A model generated the notes under the pieces. That model made no database searches. It saw only the letters and a list, made by a program, of their open reading frames with translations, and had not been told where the DNA came from. From Sinonovacula constricta (Eukaryota > Mollusca > Bivalvia > Cardiida > Solecurtidae), in NCBI GenBank assembly GCA_007844125.1, contig CM017564.1, positions 18,282,290 through 18,346,289 of the forward strand: DNA of 64,000 nucleotides. The letters are read 5' to 3'. Positions 12,617 through 25,945 of this stretch are shown piece after piece (the stretch's first letter is position 1; each line of letters starts with the position of its first letter). Position numbers and translations under genes: made by a program.

Positions 12617-14190
12617 ATGTTTTGTTCTGAAGAATTGACTATTTCAACATTTCAGAATGCCGATGATAAAATACACTCATTCTCAACAATTCTTCATAGC
12701 ATAGCAGAAAGGTGTATGCCTAAGAGCACGACAAAGTCAAAGCGTAACAAACCTTGGTTCGTTGATATATGCAATAAATCCATTAGAAAACGTAGAGAGG
12801 CAATTAAGAAATTCAATATACGTTATACTTGTGCTCATTTAAATAATGTCAAAAATAAAAGGGCGAAGAACAGGCGAATCATTAAACAAGGCAAAAGAAC
12901 ATCTTGGCAGACATTTGTTTCTGGTATAACCAGTAAAACGTCCGTTTAACAGGTTTGGTCAGCCATTAGGAAAATTAGCGGTACAACTTCTTCAGTAACA
13001 GTAAATCATTTAATAACTAATGACTCCATAATAACAAATAAAAAAAAGAAATTTCAGACACTTTTGCAAAAAGTTTTGAAAAAAAAATCATCTTCGGAAA
13101 ATTATTCGAAAGAATTGCAAAATGCGAAGAATCAGGTTGAAAAATTAAAAATCAATTATAAGTCAAACAATAATGAAAATCATAAGCAATCCTTTTCTTT
13201 AACAGAACTTAGGGAAGCACTGAATAAATCTCATGATACCGCTGATGGACTTGACGATATTCCTTATCAAATTTTAAAACACCTGTCGCATACATCATTC
13301 AATGTGCTTTTGCCTATTTATAATGAAATTTGGTTTTCGGGAAAAGTACCAAATTATTCGAAAACACATTCGTCATTCCAATACATAAACGGGTCAAGGC
13401 TCCAACAGATCCTGTAAGTTTCAAGCCAAATGCTTTGACAAGTTGTAGTTCTACAACTTTAGAACGGATGATAAATAATAGACTCGTTTGGTACCTTGAA
13501 TCCAATTATTTATTAACAGAATTTCAAAGTGGATTCAGAACCCAAAGTAGTACACTCGATCATCTCGTTTGATATGAAACTTTTATAATAAATGCCTTGA
13601 TCAAGAAGGAACACCTTGTAGCGGTATTCTTTGACCTTGAAAAGGTATACGATACAACATGGAAACATGGGGTTTTAAAAGACATAAGTGACCTTGGTCT
13701 CAATGGTCGTTTTTCGAGATGTATTAACCGTTTTCTTTATGACAGAAATTTTCAAGTTAAAATTGGGACTACTATGTCTTCTGTTCATAAACAAGAACAA
13801 GGTGTCCCTCAGGGTAGTTTATTGTCAGTTACTCTCTTTAACATTAAAATAAATAACATTGTAAAAACTCTAAGTAATGGACTAGATTGTTCACTGTATG
13901 TGGACGATTTCCTTATATGCTATCGCTCCATAAATATGAACGCCAAATATGAAAGGCAATTGCAGAGCAATGCCTCAACACATTGCAAAGTTTAAGTAAC
14001 AACAATGGTTTTAAATTTTCTACCAGCAAAACAGACTGCATACATTTATGTCAGAAAAGAACTTTACACAACGATCCTGAACTATTTCTTAATAACGTTC
14101 GTATTCATGTCGCCAGGGAAACTAAATTTCTTGGTGTCATATTTGACAGCCACTTAACCTTTGTACAACATATATCAAATATGTAAAAGC
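12617..14190 (+). pseudogene. LINE ORF2 reverse transcriptase domain, broken
   Basis: Reverse transcriptase in pieces: a basic linker (12617-12949), then TELREALNKSHDTADGLDDI leading into the palm. Motifs in order are FFDLEKVYDTTW (about 13630), GVPQGSLLSVTLFN (about 13800) and the catalytic YVDD at 13897-13908. The thumb region contains ETKFLGVIFDSHLTF (about 14120). Frameshifts occur near 12950, 13370 and 13980, and a TGA lies at about 13570. All enzymatic motifs remain recognisable, which implies moderate age. The RNase H domain expected next is absent. Confidence 0.88.
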
Positions 14191-14640
14191 TAAATGTCTT
14201 AAATCTCTCAACCTATTGAAGTTTTTATCCCATACCGACTGGGGAGCTGATAGAAAATTTTATTACAACTTTATATATTACTATTAAGTTTAAAATTAGA
14301 TTATGACACCATCGTTTACGGCTCTGCCTGGAGATCATATCTCCAGTTGCTAGACGTTGTCCACAGCCAGGAACTCCGTGAACGAGATTGGTATTCATAA
14401 TTAGTTATACAATTTTAAACGATTTATTAAGCTAACATTATACATTTTGAACTGTTTAATACATTAACCTTTTTTTTCAATTATAAATGTAATTTTTAAC
14501 CTGATAGATTTTTGTATTGATACTCACGTATTTTAGGTTTAATCTGATTATACTCGATTCGAGGTAAACTTCACAGTATTCGGCGCCGTATGATATGTCA
14601 ATTGTCGGTGTGCTGTAAAACCCAAAATACAAATACATAT

Positions 14641-15689
14641 ACATATGATACCCAAAGCCATGGCTGGCGTAAGACTCAGTAGTGTAGTGACGTTTAGGTC
14701 AGGATTCACTATATCTGACTTAACGTCTACCAAAGCTAATTACCTGATTAAACCACCATTTAAACAGGGAAGCAAGCACTTCAACAAGCGAGAAGTGTTC
14801 TAATGGAAAAAAAAAATAAAACAATGTATAACTTTCACCATAAAATGTTTTTAGTTTTTCAACTTTGTTTAAGTATCTGTAAAGGTGTTATTGTTAACAA
14901 TCGCGGAACGTATTAAACTACGCTTATTTGTGTCAAAATTTAAACAAATTTTCAACGCATATTGAACTTATAATTTGTTACAACATTTGTTTAAACAATA
15001 CTTTGTTTGCGTTAAATGAAAAGTTAAAGAACATAAAACAATAATGGTTACCCGAAAAGGTTCAGTAATATAATCGATGTAATGATTGTATTGTGATAAT
15101 ACTATGACAGATTATTGTTAACATGGACAACCACTTTTTTCCTATTAATAACCTAACTACAATGTCAGATTTTGGTTTGCAAATTAATAGACTGTTGCTT
15201 AAATTCTAAGTGACCTTTATTAAATGAACTAAATAAGAATATGTTTTTCACCATAAGTAATGATATCAATTTACCATTCTTTATAGACATTGTTATGAGT
15301 GCAATTTAAACGAAAGTAGACACGTAAAATGCGGATTTGTTTTAATTTAACCAGTTGTATATCATGCGTCACTTGTAAATGACAATGCTACACTTTCAGT
15401 GGTACTAGATCGTAGATTTCTTTTAGCTGTAAGCTGTTTTACTTTTGAACAATGAGTGATTAACTTGACCATGTAAAGAATACCTATCATAAATTCCTTT
15501 GTATTATATTTTAGTCGTACCTGATAGCTGGCAAAACTTTCGTAGGATAGAGGTTCCCCTTTTTACCACGCATCTACATATCGTAATACCTGTACCTGCA
15601 TTTATTCTTTAAATGCAAATAATTTTCTTTATCAATACTACAAACAAGTTGTCCAGGCACAATTCTTTAATGTGTGTAAACTTATAAAG
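14641..15689. other. AT-rich intergenic sequence, nothing recognised
   Basis: No reading frame, RNA gene or repeat family that I can identify. Confidence 0.6.
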
Positions 15690-15985
15690 TAAACATAAAT
15701 GTCATCATCATCATAATCATCAGCAACAACAACAGCAGCAGCATCGTCATCATCATCATTATTATCATTATTATCATCAGTTGCAGCATCACCATCATCA
15801 GCATTATTATCATTGTCGTCGTCATCATCAGCATCAACAGAAGCATTATCATCGTCGTCAACATCGTCGTCTTCGCCATTTTCATCATCATCGCAGTCAT
15901 AATCAGCATCTTTATCATTATCATAATCTTCATCATCGTCATTATCATTATAATTAGCCTAATCATTATGCTGTCATTTGCAATT
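15690..15985. repeat. Imperfect (CAT)n/(CGT)n trinucleotide repeat
   Basis: Mostly ATC, GTC and AGC triplets. Methionine-, histidine- or isoleucine-rich frames are artefacts of the triplet. It is followed to about 16190 by T-rich low-complexity sequence (TTTTATTTTATATTTTATTT) and short CATT/TTAG runs. Confidence 0.95.
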
Positions 15986-16199
15986 AACATTATCCATAAA
16001 TGTGTTTATAATTTATTTATTTATTTTATATTTTATTTTATATTTTGTTTTATATTTTCATCTTATGTTATATTTTTGTTATTTTATATTTTATTTCATT
16101 TTATATATATTTTTTAGTTTACTCATAATGCATATTTTATTTATTTATTAAATTTATTCATTCATTCATTCAGTTAGTTATTTAGTTAGTTAGTATTGC

Positions 16200-16745
16200 A
16201 AACATATCAATGTAGCTTTGCATCACTGTCTTCACGTTCAGAAGAACTTTCCCGCTTCATTTTGTAAATTTAATTTACCGGCATATAAATCCTTTAATAA
16301 ACCTATTTACACTTAAGTTCACTACCAACTTTATCGCAGTAACTACGTCACAAGTTAAAATGTACTACACATATTCATTGGAGAATTGTATCATTTAAAA
16401 AAACACGATACTTTTTGTTGAATTTTCGCTATTTTACATAAGTCACACGGGAAAAACTTCACTGCTCTTTGACATTCTCACTTATGTTTATGAATTACGA
16501 ACTATTTTGTTGTATATTACAATTCATGTCGCGTAAAGAACAAAGAAAAACATGTACACCGATCAACTCGGATTTAACTGCCGACAAATGCTTGGTTATG
16601 TGTTACCTGCTTTTTTCTCTGGGTGGCCGTGTGTCCAAACAATGTGACAAAGTGTAATGTGATATCAGTATTGTCATGGATTGTAAGCATGAACACTGCA
16701 TAGTACTTTGTAACGTTCATAAGACAGCTCGTTCACAAGGCAGGT
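16200..16745. other. Intergenic sequence, nothing recognised
   Basis: Only a short chance ORF (16469-16657); no motif or repeat identified. Confidence 0.5.
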
Positions 16746-16749
16746 TTAA

Positions 16750-16909
16750 TTATCATCATCATAAGCAGCAGCATTATAATTATCATCATCACTACCACCA
16801 TCTACAATGTCATCATCATCATCATCATCATCATCATAATCATCATCATCACCACCATCATCATCATTACCACCACCACCATCAGTATCATCATCATCAC
16901 CACCATCAC

Positions 16910-16956
<47 letters not shown>

Positions 16957-17230
16957 ACAAAAACAACAACAACAACAGCAACATTATAATCATCATCATC
17001 ATTTTCTTCATCATCATCATAACTAACAACAACATAATCAATAGTATAACACTATAACATTCAACATCATCGTCATCAGCAATAGTATTATGATAATCAA
17101 TAGCATCATCACAGAATCATCACTATCATCATTATCATCATCATCGTCGTCGTTGTCGTCGTCAATATCATCGTCATGATCATAATCATGATGATCAGCA
17201 TCAGCCTCATCAATAGTATTATCATAATAT
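16750..17230. repeat. Second imperfect (CAT)n trinucleotide repeat
   Basis: Long CAT/CAC run with a (CAA)n segment near 16960, continuing as degenerate ATC/GTC triplets to about 17230. The poly-His frame at 16676-17026 is a consequence of the triplet. Confidence 0.95.
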
Positions 17231-18194
17231 ACTAATCATGATCACTATCATTATAGGTTTAATCACAAATATAGCAATTTATCGTACGAGTGATGTCATG
17301 TACATATAGTTGTGGAAAATATATAGAAAAGCTTAGATATAAGTGCACACAAAATAAATGTTTAATTAGGAGAATTCATTTCACTTACAATATAAGTGAC
17401 GGTACAGATTTGCACGGACAAACAGTAGCCCGAAAATATGTACGAGAACAAACAATCTTAAGACTGTCAGGTATTTACTACAACTATTCAGAATTGAACT
17501 TGTTATCTTTTTAATTTTACATGCCAGTCATTGACATTGGGCAAACCTGTAAGTGTCTAATCGTCGATATTGTCAACAGATGAAACAATATCCTATGAAA
17601 TGTGTTAGAAGAGATGGTGCGTGATCTGAAGATAATACAACGGAATGAATTGGACGTGCTCATTACAGGACCAAGAAAAACATACATTGTTCAGGAGCAA
17701 CGCTTACATTGTTACAAAACGCTCCGTAGGGTCTAGCGTAAAAAACTGCCTTTACAAATTGTACAATACCTTTGTGCTCCGGTTAACGAGGTGGGTAATG
17801 ATCCAGTAAGAATCGCAGTATATTGATTGCATTGGTTTTGTCCTCTACAATCTCAAGATAGGGAACGCTTTTATTAGGAGGACAAATGATTTTAAAAGGA
17901 ATAGCATAAACACATTTCCTGTCTGTCATGGTGATTTTCGGTTTTAATTTAGAGTAAAATACTCGCACTTTGAATCAAAGGTGAAGAAAGGTTCGGTATT
18001 TTCCGTTATACAGCAGCAATTACGTTCTTAACCAGTCGTTCTATATCTGAGTTATATTTGAATTGTTATCACTTCATTAGGAATCTTATTACACATTCAC
18101 GATTGCAGTACAACAATTGCATTGATATTGGCAATATTTATAAATAATGAAAGATGACAAAGTCCTGTGAACATTGCAACATATACTAAAACTT
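17231..18194. other. Intergenic sequence, nothing recognised
   Basis: Short ORFs at 17290-17514 and 17783-17968 have no recognisable motif. Confidence 0.5.
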
Positions 18195-18370
18195 AAAAAG
18201 GCACATGACAAGGACATTTACATGCAAGCCAAATGTTTAAGTAAGAACAAATCTGTGATGAGTCATTAAAGAACAAAAAAGCAAACACAACAGTAACCGT
18301 CTTGGAACGGTCAGTCAGCAACAGGAACCGACTGGCGTGCAACACCTGTTTTCCTCAACATATTCTGCTA
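18195..18370 (+). repeat. Dispersed repeat family R1, copy 1
   Basis: Contains the family leader (GCAAGCCAAATG..AAGTAAGAACAAATCTGTGA) followed by the core GTCTTGGAACGGTCAGTCAGC and CCGACTGG. See the family description in the findings. No coding capacity. Confidence 0.75.
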
Positions 18371-18599
18371 AACATCTTATAATATCAGTTTTTTTTTATA
18401 ACTTGCATTAGCAAATATCAGTTGTTACTGTACAGGTAGGAACAGTCTGTCTCTGGCAGTGAGGAAATTACATTGTTCACAGGAAATGTCGACCAGGTGA
18501 TTTGGTCACGTATTAATTATTCTTATTAAAACATTAAATGTTACGGTAGCAATATATATGCACTTTAACATTAGCATACCTTGTAACTGAACAAGAGCA

Positions 18600-18974
18600 A
18601 CTTATCGACAGTGTGCTCTTTTTCTCTCTGTGATAGTATAATGTAAGCTGCTACACTTGCAAGCCAAATATAAAAGAAAGAACAAATCTGTGATCTGTAA
18701 GACATTTAACAAAAAGAGCAAATACGACAGGTACCGCCCTAGAACGGTCATTCGGCAATGTGGACCGACTGAGGTGCTTAAACCGGTTTTACAGAGCTCT
18801 AACATCGTACTTCCTTATCGGCTACTCAGATATAAGCAATGAAAAGAAAACCGGTCTCTTTTAATAAAAAAATGTCTAAAACGCTGATGTTTTCTTGGAT
18901 AAGTTATGACGGAATTAGTGACGTCAGTGACAAAAATGTCCACAAAGTGTTTAGAAGAGAGAGAGAGAGAGAGG

Positions 18975-19013
<39 letters not shown>

Positions 19014-19020
19014 GTTTTAT
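18600..19020 (+). repeat. Dispersed repeat family R1, copy 2 with long 3' part
   Basis: Leader GCAAGCCAAATATAAAAG, then the core ACCGCCCTAGAACGGTC..GGACCGACTGAGGTGCTTAA. A 3' extension at about 18840-18960 is also found at 46205-46340 (AATGTCCACA..TTTAGAAGAG). The extension runs into a (GA)n microsatellite at 18957-19013, which may have grown from the GAAGAG end. Confidence 0.8.
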
Positions 19021-20589
19021 TTCGATAAGAATCACTACACAAAATTATTTGATTTTAAATGAAATTAACTTTTTGGAGAAAAACTATTTAAAAAAAATAA
19101 CCAGAGAAGAATAAATTGTTGTAGCATCCTGTTCATGTGAAAATGGAAATGAAACCGTAAGCACAGACGACAATCATTTATCTCAAGACGGTATCGTAGT
19201 GTCAGGGGTTATACCCCACTAATCCTAACTTTATACAATGTATTATGTCATCGGTGCAGATACCTGTCCAACATACAACACATTTATGTTCTTTAGTTAA
19301 AGTGACCATATTGGTTTGTGCATTTACACAAACTGACAAACTGATAATACGAGCTATGCAAACAGATAAATGTGCCCGTGTAATGTTAATATATATTTGG
19401 CAGGCAAATTATGGTGTCCTTAGAAAGGCTGTGATGTCTTCAGGTCGACAAAAAACAACGTTGCGATCGTTTCACCATACCTTTAACTAAATTAAACTCA
19501 GAGGTCTCGTGTTTCGTCTACCATAAACAGTAAAGTGATTGGTTCAATTGCTGTATAATAAACATGAATTACTGATTTCGTCACTTTCTATAATGAAGTA
19601 TAAATAAGTACGTGCTGCAAAATACTTAAACGATACAAGAAAGAAACATTCACACCTTTAACTATTTTAACTTTCAATACATAATCTTCTTGCTAACAAT
19701 GTATCATATTCCAAAACTAAATGTCCCCTACAACTCCCAACAATAGGAGATCAGTTATCCATGTCTAGGTTTATTGAATTCAAACAGAGATAGAATAATA
19801 AAAAGTGAACATTCGTAAAGACAAAAGACACAATGATCCATGTATACTTAAATAAACGTAATGCTATTTAGTGGTATAGGAATGAGCGACAGCAGTCAAA
19901 TCAGTAGTGCCTTATAGCCGTATGTATCTTATTTTCAGCAAAGGCCGATCACTTTTTAAAAAAAAAACCAGTCGCACGGCAGAAGAGTTGAATGGAATCA
20001 AAATAGCAAGGTATCGATCAACCGATTTACAGACGCATTTGGAATATACTGTGAAAAGGTATGTATAAATTTATTCATTCTATTATTTGCATGCTCACAA
20101 TTGCAATCATCTTAATTTAGACGTTCCCCGTGATAAAATGGTTCAATACCATGTATGACTATCTAATAACATGAACCACTATAAATATATCTAGTTTCTT
20201 TCCTATAGGTTGTTAGTTATCTGCATATTATTTGCTAATGCCTTTGAGAAACAAGTCAGTAGTGTCCATTGCTGTTTATGATTATTGCACTGTTAATACA
20301 TATTTGTTTTGCTTATTTGAGATATAAATGTTTTGCTTTGCTTTAAATTTGCTTACTGTATTATAAGTAGACAATTTCTGGTGCCACACATAAAACATGA
20401 CTAAATGGACCATTAACGAACAATTAAAATGTATAAAATGTTATCGTACAATTAGCATTTGCGCTCCAATAAAATAGCACACTGCCCCATATCGGTGGGG
20501 CTTTAAGTATATATTACTGCTTAGAATGGATTTTTAGATAAATAGGTAAATAAGAAAAAGTCCTTACAAAATTTCCATGGATATTTTAA
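19021..20589. other. Intergenic sequence, nothing recognised
   Basis: No feature supported. A short ORF at 19245-19490 has no recognisable motif. Confidence 0.5.
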
Positions 20590-21310
20590 TTTTATCTACC
20601 TGTAGACAAAGGCAAACAAGGTAAATGTAATTGTGACAAAAACACACAGACGAGACATAAAACACAAAAAGAAAAACTATCAGTTACCGCCTTGGAACGG
20701 TCAGTCGGCAAAAGGGCCAACTGGGTTTTCTAACCTAGTTTGTGGAGCGCTCCAACCTCGCACTTCCTAAAGGTTTTTCTATCAAACAAACAGAGTAAAG
20801 AAAACTTCCCGTCAAAGTGAAACAACTAACAGTAAGCACCTAAATCGGGAGTTAAAACAGATATAATGAACTTATGTACATAAATAATAACTAGTAATAA
20901 AATTAACTAACTACATATGTACAGTATGTACAGTATGTACAGTAGATAAAAGCCTCGGTAACCAAAAAATTCCAAATATGAGAGTAGTTTCAAATAACAT
21001 AAAGCAGTACAAGCGCTGATATATTATAGGAACAATATAATGACGTCATAAATGTCATGACGTCATATGTCAAAAGTGAAATGTAAAAAGACACGGAAGA
21101 TATAATAGAATTTAAGAAAACAACCATAATCAACAAAATAAAACGTAGTATTGTTTAGAGTTAATACGTTTGAAAAAACATATCATAAAAGCTGAGGATT
21201 CATCCGCAGTTGACATATTAAATATGATAAAGGTACAAAAGTCCCGATTTTATACCTTCTGTGCAATCTCACGTAAAGGGTATGGAGACTACTTAAAAAC
21301 GACCTGACAA
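20590..21310 (+). repeat. Dispersed repeat family R1, copy 3 (longest, about 0.7 kb)
   Basis: Core at 20685-20770 (TTACCGCCTTGGAACGGTCA, then GTGGAGCGCTCC). The 3' part shares CAACTAACAGTAAGCACCT and CGGGAGTTAAAACAGATA with the copy at 24870-25190, including an ATGTACAGTATGTACAG micro-repeat. It continues through two TGACGTCA palindromes (21041-21048, 21058-21065) to AAGCTGAGGATTCATCCGCAG, a string that recurs at about 28010. Confidence 0.8.
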
Positions 21311-24300
21311 CCGAATTAATGTGCATTTCGATTTACTGTATCGCCGCATATATATCTTATTGTTTTTTAGTAATTATAATGAAGTAACATTGATATTGAT
21401 CTTACAACTTGAGTATTGCACACATGAGGTACTGTGGTATCATTTAATTACGCAGGCACGAAATTTCGCGCAATCGCGGAAAAAGACTGTTTCAAGCGGA
21501 CGTAAATTCGCGCAAATAATAACTAAACAAACATTATTATTATCGATAATTGACTGACCCGTTATCAATATTCTTTATTTGACAACTCCAGCAAATCATG
21601 TGTCAGTTGGCCCCTGTCAGTTACCACTTCCTTTGTTACTACTAGTAGTCAATTATCGGACCGCTGTTTATTCAGAGTCGCTTATTGACACGGGACCCGT
21701 TTGATCCATACAGTTGGACCATTTATGACGTACTTTAATTGGCATGTTAATTGACGTACCCTTTATATGCTCCGAAGTGTCAATTAACTGTAAAACAATT
21801 ACTCAAAAGGGGTTAGCTTTAATTACCCTTTTTTTTCTCGAAAACGGCTTAGGTCAGTCAAAGATTTTCCTTCAGCTAAACTTCAATATTATTTCTCCCA
21901 TTTTGTTGATTTTTGTCTCTCATCTAATCATATCTTGGATGCAGAGTTTTAACAGTATCCGCACGTAAGGCTTTGATTTTTTTAATGTGAACAATTCTTA
22001 ATTCTCCCAATTTCTCCCAGTACACTCGCTTACTGTGACGTAGATCAAAATAAATCTTAGGGAGTACCGAAACTGACAGAAGGGATGTTGAAATGTGCTA
22101 ATTTCACTGGTCCCAGTTTCAAATTTCATAGCTCTTGGCAAACCGAAACGATAGACCAACAAATATTTAAACAATAATTGGATGTGTTACGAATTCTTAA
22201 AAAAGGTAAGCTTTATACATAATAATCCACAGAAAAGACCCAAACAGTTTTAAAGCTTTACAGCAAATTAAATTTTGATTTTATTCATATGAAATACTTC
22301 AAATCTTTATCAAATAACTTTTGGACATGAGCACGTTTCAGATACGTATATAGAACTATATGGTTAGGTATTAGTTTAGGTTTTAAATTCGCTCACTAGC
22401 CCGAGCGCGAAATACGAAAAAATAATCCATAAATAAAATGATACATAAAGATATATTCATCAACACTAGGAGGTGGCTTAAACGATTGGAGACACATTGA
22501 CATGGTTTCAGCAAATATATAATGACACAAGAAAAAGTTGAGGCAGAGATTAAAGTCGCTGAAAATAATATTTCAGAAAGCTATGCATATTTAGTATAAC
22601 ACTATATAGCCTCACTTCATTTGTTTTTGTGGAAGAAGATTTTTAAAAAAACTTATGTTGTTAACTGAGTTAATGTTTAAGTGTGAATTACACTTTTTCA
22701 TTCCTAAGAGAAAACTTGTAAAAAACGCTTGCGCAACAAATGGCAAAGTTTCCAAACTAATTATCGAGGTATGTCTTTAAAAAGGTACAAAGTCATGTAT
22801 CCGTCTTAAAGGGTGGAATCTTAACAACACGCAACAAAACACTGGAATTTTATGACCTATTTATTTTTTCTTTGCAATAAGTCTACAAAAGCATTATTCA
22901 ATAATACAGCAGTAAAACTATTTTAGTTTAAATCTTAACAAACCTTGGATACCATGCAAATATTACATACATGTCTATCAAAGTGATCGAGCAAATGTGT
23001 TTGATAATTAGCGCAGTCTGTCTAAATCTAATCCAAACACACCACTAATTGTTGTAGTAGTCACCGAGCGATTCGCCCCCGAAAAATTCTGTTGGTTTGT
23101 AAAAAAGACCAAACTTACTGATTATCAGAAAAAGGAACTCTTTTATACGAAGAAATTTGACAATCGAGATGTGTAAATGTTTACTATAGTAATTTCTACG
23201 TTTATTTTGTAAATGTAGTAGTTCTTTAGAAGACACAATAAAAAATACCGTACAGTTAAGTATAAATTTAACCATTTTTCTTCAAACGCTGAAATATAAT
23301 AATTTTTGTTTAAAGAAATACGATCGTGTCTTGAAATCAGTGACGTCACCCGATAGGCAATTCCAAAACCAGTTATAAATATAAGGTAGCCATTGTCGGG
23401 AACCCAATCAAAGCTTCCTGATACTCAATTCTTCTATGTTGATTCAAAGATTGTCGGACAATTTTAATGCTATTCAGGCTAGCTATTTGTGTTTTGTAGA
23501 GAATATATTACAACATTGACTTTAAATTAAATAAAAGCACTAAAAGCACTAAAATACATTTAGAAAAATCCTCAAATTGGCAAAAGTATTTAAAGGCTAT
23601 GATTTTAACATGTAGCAGTAAGTTATTTTACCTGTGGCGGTGAGCATATTTCTCCTTCTTGTTAAAAGATTATTTTTGACTTTAAACGACAAGAATGTCA
23701 AGTGCGGAAAACAAGTAAAATTGAAAACCAGAAACTTGTTTGAGGCTTTACGTTCATCTCATGTCATCTGGAAAAATGCCGTTAAACACGACAACAATCC
23801 CACAAACAAACATAGCGCTGAGCCGGATTGGTGAAAGAAGTCGGTATCGTAAGATTTTTATTTTGTGAGACCATTTCCTGCTTTAAGCTTTTTATATTTC
23901 ATATTCAGAAGCGTTGATTAGAGCAAGTTATTGATTGTATTGATCAATGTTCAAGAACGTAGGTTCAATTAAAATAATACCTTACGACATTTATAATACT
24001 ATGATTTACTATAAAATGTGTTTTAATAGGTCCTATGTAGTTGTATACATTCCTGTAGGCGATGTTGTATGATTTAGTTCCACTGACATCACGTTATATT
24101 GGCGATTGCTTGAACCCATGTCAATAACCAATTTGTGAGGAAGATCAATAGCCATGAGAAATATTATAAAAACACAAATGATAAAAGGAGCCGAGCTTTA
24201 TTTGACAATGTAAAAAAAATTAGGCATTCTACATATATCAACATCATGAAAAAGCAAATCAACACATTGAAAACTATTGTTTAATTAATCGGGATTGTTA

Positions 24301-24760
24301 TTTTGTGTTGTTTGCACTTCAATACCATCTAAATATGAAAAGGCCAAAAACATCCAATAACCCTCATTTCCCGGTGTCTCTGATGTCTCTCAGATTAAGG
24401 CATAGGTAACGTTTTTTAAAGGTCTGGTTGTTTTAATATGTACTTTATTAGTGCAAGTTTTGTGTAGCCATGTAAAAACAAGGTCACATTGCGGGTAAGC
24501 AGAAATGAGTAATCATTTATAAATTTACCGAAATATTTTTATTCGTAGTTAGGATAGAATTTGAAGAACTCAACATATGAAAGTTGAATACTCAAAGCAC
24601 TGCTGTTGCTAGACATACATCGTGTAAATATCAGAAAGATATACCATAATTATTAACAATTATCAGATAAAAGCCTGACTTTTCTTGTCAATAAGCGTTT
24701 AATGATTTTAGGTTTTGTCATTTAAAATTCTAGGTTTCGAAGTAGACAAGTACTTGTATT
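21311..24760. other. Gene-poor AT-rich sequence, nothing recognised
   Basis: Short ORFs at 21321-21557, 21744-21968, 23045-23349 and 23634-23834 show no motif, conserved partner or convincing splice sites. A TATAAATA-type box near 23372 is not followed by a gene that I can support. Confidence 0.5.
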
Positions 24761-24869
24761 TATGTTCATTATCAGAGTTACTGTTTGTACAGATTTTGCC
24801 AATATGAAATACGAACCAATCTCACAACGCCAATTAGATGAGACGCCTTGCAATATGATTTTAATTTTA

Positions 24870-25190
24870 TATAAAACACAGAGACGGGACATAACACACA
24901 AAATGAAAAAAAAACATAAGTTACCGCCTTGGAACGGTCACTCACCAAATGGACCGACTGGGATGCTTAAACCTGGTTTGTGGTCCAACCTCGCACTTCC
25001 TGAAGGTTTTTCTTCTTTCAGACACTGTAAATAAAAATATCTCGTCAACTGAAACAACTAACAGTAAGCACCTGCATCGGGAGTTAAAACAGATACAATG
25101 AACTTATATACATACAAATAATCTAGTAATAAAATGAACTATCAACATATGTACAGTATGTACAGTTGATAAAAGCCTCGGAAAACGTTG
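24870..25190 (+). repeat. Dispersed repeat family R1, copy 4
   Basis: Core TTACCGCCTTGGAACGGTCA at about 24922, then GGACCGACTGGGATGCTTAA and CAACCTCGCACTTCCTGAAG. The 3' part matches copy 3 (AACAGTAAGCACCTGCATCG; TATGTACAGTATGTACAG). Confidence 0.85.
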
Positions 25191-25419
25191 TAGAGCACCG
25201 TTGTTGTAGGGGGTGGGGTTGGAACTCAGGAAGACTCAACTTATAATTGATCAGATGTTACCTTGAATCTGTTTATTTTAATAGAAGACATTGTGAACAT
25301 TACAAAACTTATTAATGACATTTATTGTTAAGGAATATGAACACTAATTGATTACATGTCGATGTAAGTTATTGCGCTATGCATAAAGAAAGCCAGACAA
25401 TCTGCCTGTTTTCAACATT

Positions 25420-25600
25420 TTCCAAACAAGACAAATAAACCATAAAAGATTATGGTTTGAGAAAGACGACAGAAATAATAACTGGATGAGCATCAGGTTA
25501 AGTGGAAAAGCTCCCCAGCAGGAAAGTTATCGCTCCGACCGGGCTCGAACCCACGGCATATGAGGATGAGGAGTTACAAGTCAGCTAAGAGAGATGTTTT
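25420..25600 (-). mobile_element. tRNA-derived SINE fragment
   Basis: On the minus strand TTAGCTGACTTGTAACTCC (A-box-like) is followed by a consensus B box, GGGTTCGAGCCC, at about 25541-25552. The tail region runs toward 25420. Acceptor pairing is absent, so this is a retroposed tRNA relic rather than a tRNA gene. Confidence 0.6.
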
Positions 25601-25779
25601 TAAATTAACAAGCTGGATCCTTATTCCAAACTAAATTGAAATTTATCACTATTATCGTACTGTTTTACGCTTATCACGCTAATTGCTACTATTTTTATTT
25701 TTAAGGATAACTTTAGGTTGATCAAGATAATTGTGTCCTGGTTGTAGGTCTCTGCAACTTTGAAGTGTTACACAAAGTG

Positions 25780-25945
25780 TAAATAAAAATATTCTAGATA
25801 AAAATATTCTATCAAAGTAAGAAAGCAACGGCAAACATCATAAGTTAATCTGATGAAATAGGCCTATTTACAAAGTTAATGACGCCAAACAATAAAACTG
25901 CGGTGACGTCAAATGTGAAAAATTCAAACGTGCAATGTATTTATA
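25780..25945 (+). repeat. Fragment related to the 3' part of repeat R1
   Basis: TGACGCC..GGTGACGTCAAATGTGAAAA resembles 21040-21085 in copy 3 (TGACGTCATATGTCAAAAGTGAAA). It lies directly left of the GTAT microsatellite. Confidence 0.45.

Larger units (their letters stand above)
10190..14640 (+). mobile_element. I/Nimb-like non-LTR retrotransposon, decayed, RNase H deleted
   Basis: Plus-strand LINE. Its 5' UTR (about 10190-10699) resembles that of the minus copy at 38241-43735: the AATCGGCTGG string and GTGGGTGACAACCC recur in the same order. The 3' end at about 14550-14640 carries the family's hallmark tail, the GGCGCC..GTCGGTGTGC motif followed by an A-rich AAATACAAATAC end. In between lie ORF1 with zinc knuckles and ORF2 with endonuclease and reverse transcriptase. 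The RNase H region and about 1.1 kb present in the minus copy are missing, with a junction near 14381 (ACTCCGT joined to GAACGAGATTG). Multiple stops and frameshifts make it inactive. Confidence 0.85.

Noticed and set aside
16676..17026. Poly-His protein
   Set aside because: Translation of a CAT trinucleotide repeat.
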